A program made the translations under genes and the position numbers. From Halopiger aswanensis (GTDB taxonomy: Archaea > Halobacteriota > Halobacteria > Halobacteriales > Natrialbaceae), in assembly GCF_003610195.1 (NCBI RefSeq), contig NZ_RAPO01000002.1, positions 992,001 to 1,056,000 of the forward strand: a DNA stretch of 64,000 bases, given 5' to 3'. Shown here in pieces: positions 62,412 to 64,000 of this stretch; the first letter of the stretch is position 1; every line of letters starts with the position of its first letter. The notes under the pieces were generated by a model. That model worked only from the letters and a program-made list of their open reading frames with translations, ran no database searches and had not been told where the DNA came from.

Positions 62412-63191
62412 TTACTGCTGGAGCGACTGAAGGAGTGACTGTTGGCACTTAGACTTCTGTCTCCATGACTTGATCTGTCGTTTCATACTGAGGTAGTGGT
62501 AGACTTGTTGACGCCAGGTCTGTCGAGGTTCTCGCATCCGTGTCCGGAAGTCGTAGGCAGCTGAATCAGCGGAGTCCAGAGACTCGATGACCCGTGGAAG
62601 TTGGAGAGTATCTGTTCCGATACCGAAGGCATGTAACCTGTGTTTGGAGGAGAGGGCGTTTCGGATTTTATGGATGATCTGAGCTGCTGTCTCCGGGTTC
62701 CGGTTACTGAGTGAGCCAATTGCCACATACTGTGTAAGTACGCCTTCTTCCCGGAGCTCATCGAGATGAGAAAGGTACTGTTCCGGTTTCCATCCCTGGA
62801 GAACAGCGACCGGCTCAGAACCGATATCGGCGTTGTTGTACGTATCAAGCAGTTTTCTGTGGTGACGGGTGGTCCTCTGCTGATGATCTCTAACGGTTCG
62901 GTTGAGCTTCCATAGGAGTCCGGGTTCACACGGGTAATCCCTGAGAGCGAACAGCTCCGGCTCATATTCCTTAAGGTACGAGAGATACTGCCTATCGGAG
63001 GACTGGTACTCTCGGTGAGTGTGGAGCTGGCTGTAGCCGCCTGAATCAGTGAAGAGGTTCTCGATCGTCTGGAACGGCGTATTGTTCGCTGTGGCGTGGC
63101 TGATCATCACATTTGGTTCTTCCATCTTCCTCAGTGCTTTCCGGGCGCTGCCTGAGGCACAGCCGTAGTAGAACCGGAACTCATCGGCCAT
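62412..63191 (-). CDS. DpdA-like tRNA-guanine-transglycosylase paralogue
   Basis: A 259-aa protein with TGT-family features: FTDSGGYSQL at residues 48-57 (the DSGG motif with the catalytic Asp49), VLQGWKPEQYLSHLDEL near 130-146, YVAIGSLSNRN near 155-165 and HAFGIGT near 187-193. DpdA proteins insert 7-deazaguanine bases into DNA; tRNA TGTs are about 400-500 aa, so this shorter protein fits the DpdA side. No other dpd gene is nearby, so its activity is uncertain. The ATG at 63191 is preferred to 63203. Confidence 0.75.
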   Translation of the reverse strand: MADEFRFYYGCASGSARKALRKMEEPNVMISHATANNTPFQTIENLFTDSGGYSQLHTHREYQSSDRQYLSYLKEYEPELFALRDYPCEPGLLWKLNRTVRDHQQRTTRHHRKLLDTYNNADIGSEPVAVLQGWKPEQYLSHLDELREEGVLTQYVAIGSLSNRNPETAAQIIHKIRNALSSKHRLHAFGIGTDTLQLPRVIESLDSADSAAYDFRTRMREPRQTWRQQVYHYLSMKRQIKSWRQKSKCQQSLLQSLQQ

Positions 63192-63212
63192 AGACGTGGT
63201 CACCGTCGCCGT

Positions 63213-63374
63213 CTACCGGACCGCTCCAGAGTGGGCAGCAAGCTCCACCTCGTAGAGTTTGACCTCGACAGTAGCATCAGTAGGTTTCTCTTCGATTGCC
63301 ACTGGATCAGCACTATTTAATGGGAAGTAGATATACCGCGGGGTGTGGTTGATCTCAATCATATGTAGCACCAT
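63213..63374 (-). CDS. 53-aa hypothetical protein upstream of the DpdA-like gene
   Basis: A short frame (MVLHMIEINHTPRYIYFP ... VKLYEVELAAHSGAVR) ending 21 nt before the DpdA-like start and in the same direction. An internal ATG at 63362 is also possible. Beta-strand rich; no family recognised. Probably co-transcribed. Confidence 0.45.
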   Translation of the reverse strand: MVLHMIEINHTPRYIYFPLNSADPVAIEEKPTDATVEVKLYEVELAAHSGAVR

Positions 63375-63502
63375 ACTGACATGGTGAAGAGTTCATCTAG
63401 AAACATGTACTGAGACCCTCTGTTTCATTTGAGCTGCTGGAGTCATGGTTGAAGCAGGGTCTTCGAGGCAACCATCTCTAAAGGAAATGGGATGATGGGA
63501 GG

Positions 63503-64000
63503 TTAGGCCTGTGTCTGATGTTCTGCCATGAGTTCTCGAAGACTTTCTTCCTCCCCTTCCCAGTATGGCTCTGTCTCATCCTGGTCTTCGATAAATTGGT
63601 TAGCCCGATCCTCTACGGTTTCCTTTCCAAGTTTGGTGGCGTCAGGTAGTTCTGAATATCCATTTTCAAGGAGAGCAGCGGCCCGTTCGAAGCCGGTGTC
63701 AAGTTCGTAGTCAGGAACGTCCCGGCTGTAATGGGTGAGTGCACGTGTCGCAGCGTTATATGTCTCCCAGAGTGTCGGACTATCCCTATCATCAATCTCG
63801 TCGTGTAAGGAGTTCAGGAGGTCGGGTACTGGCTGCTCGAGGTACTCTCCGATCCCTTGCTCAAGGAGGACCAGGAGTGCTTCGTCCTGGTTGAGAAAGG
63901 TCTGGTTCTGTGCTTCTTCGATCCGATTTTCGACGATTTCCGGGCTTTCGACAACGCTGTCAACCGCGTTGTAGGCGAGACTCGGTTGGAACGGCTCACT
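63503..64000 (-). CDS. DUF932-like plasmid/phage protein, C-terminal part (5' end outside window)
   Basis: The frame is open from the window end to the TAA at 63503-63505 (165 residues). It contains FQPSLAYNAVDSVVES, NQDEALLVLLEQGIGEYLEQP, LWETYNAATRALTHYSRD and an acidic C-terminus. This resembles haloarchaeal DUF932-type proteins that are carried by plasmids and conjugative elements. The N-terminal part lies beyond the window. Confidence 0.65.
   Translation of the reverse strand, partial: SEPFQPSLAYNAVDSVVESPEIVENRIEEAQNQTFLNQDEALLVLLEQGIGEYLEQPVPDLLNSLHDEIDDRDSPTLWETYNAATRALTHYSRDVPDYELDTGFERAAALLENGYSELPDATKLGKETVEDRANQFIEDQDETEPYWEGEEESLRELMAEHQTQA

Larger units (their letters stand above)
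31768..64000. mobile_element. Integrated accessory island (defence genes plus plasmid/conjugative-element genes), right end outside window
   Basis: From the tRNA-Gly fragment rightwards the base composition is visibly less G+C-rich and the gene content changes from housekeeping to integrases, Orc1/Cdc6 ATPases, a HerA/TraG-like ATPase, a DUF932-like protein, two McrBC systems, a DndD-like operon, OLD nuclease and DpdA-like proteins. Pseudogenes and remnants are frequent. The element may be mosaic, with several insertions nested at the same tRNA. Confidence 0.75.

Noticed and set aside
31811-64000. CRISPR array
   Set aside because: No regularly spaced repeats with unique spacers were found; repeats in the island are isolated pairs.

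Overview
The window looks like the chromosome of a halophilic archaeon (class Halobacteria, perhaps a Natrialbales-type genus). Support comes from the high G+C of the first half, strongly acidic proteins, an archaeal FEN1 ending in a PCNA-binding box, a HalOD1 output domain, Orc1/Cdc6 initiators and many 4-nt ATGA gene overlaps. The strain cannot be named from this sequence alone.

Region 1 (1-31.6 kb) is ordinary G+C-rich chromosome. Its centre is a membrane-linked formate dehydrogenase operon (15.7-21.1 kb: Tat-exported Mo/W catalytic subunit, four-cluster ferredoxin subunit, small membrane protein, cytochrome b subunit). It is divergent from a TorD-like chaperone and a 719-aa HdrA/MvhD-type polyferredoxin, with a 14-bp palindrome in the shared upstream region. 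A five-gene block (polyferredoxin, TorD, three small proteins) occurs twice in mirror image, at 1-2.5 kb and 11.7-15.4 kb. Between the copies lie an ABC-2 exporter, an S9 peptidase, a very acidic membrane-anchored protein, a glycosyltransferase and an AOR-family protein without its iron-sulfur cysteines. Further right are trpB, an orphan nuoCD, an NDH-2-like flavoprotein, a quinone reductase, fen1, a GNAT protein and a winged-helix regulator.

Region 2 (from about 31.77 kb to beyond the window end) is an integrated accessory island of visibly lower G+C. Its left edge is the 3' part of a tRNA-Gly(TCC) gene (31768-31810), used as an attachment site. It carries two tyrosine recombinases, two Orc1/Cdc6-type ATPases, a HerA/TraG-like ATPase, an MCM remnant and a DUF932-like protein, so at least part is an integrated plasmid or conjugative element.

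The island is dense in defence genes. The most striking locus is 36.7-46.7 kb, where two operons diverge from one 266-bp promoter region. One encodes a beta-class DNA methyltransferase, McrB and McrC. The other encodes a PLD-nuclease/SF2 helicase, a 65-aa protein, a DndD-like SMC ATPase, a 146-aa protein, a stand-alone homologue of the McrB N-terminal domain, and a cytidine-deaminase-like protein lacking the catalytic Glu. The shared domain suggests one composite restriction system. Further right are an OLD-family nuclease, a second McrBC with a 968-aa McrB that appears to carry three reader-like modules, and a DpdA-like transglycosylase. On the left are a possible HEPN protein, a possible second TGT-like protein paired with a DsbA-like protein, and a DedA-family gene broken by one in-frame TAG.

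All family calls come from reading motifs by eye. No database search was run.
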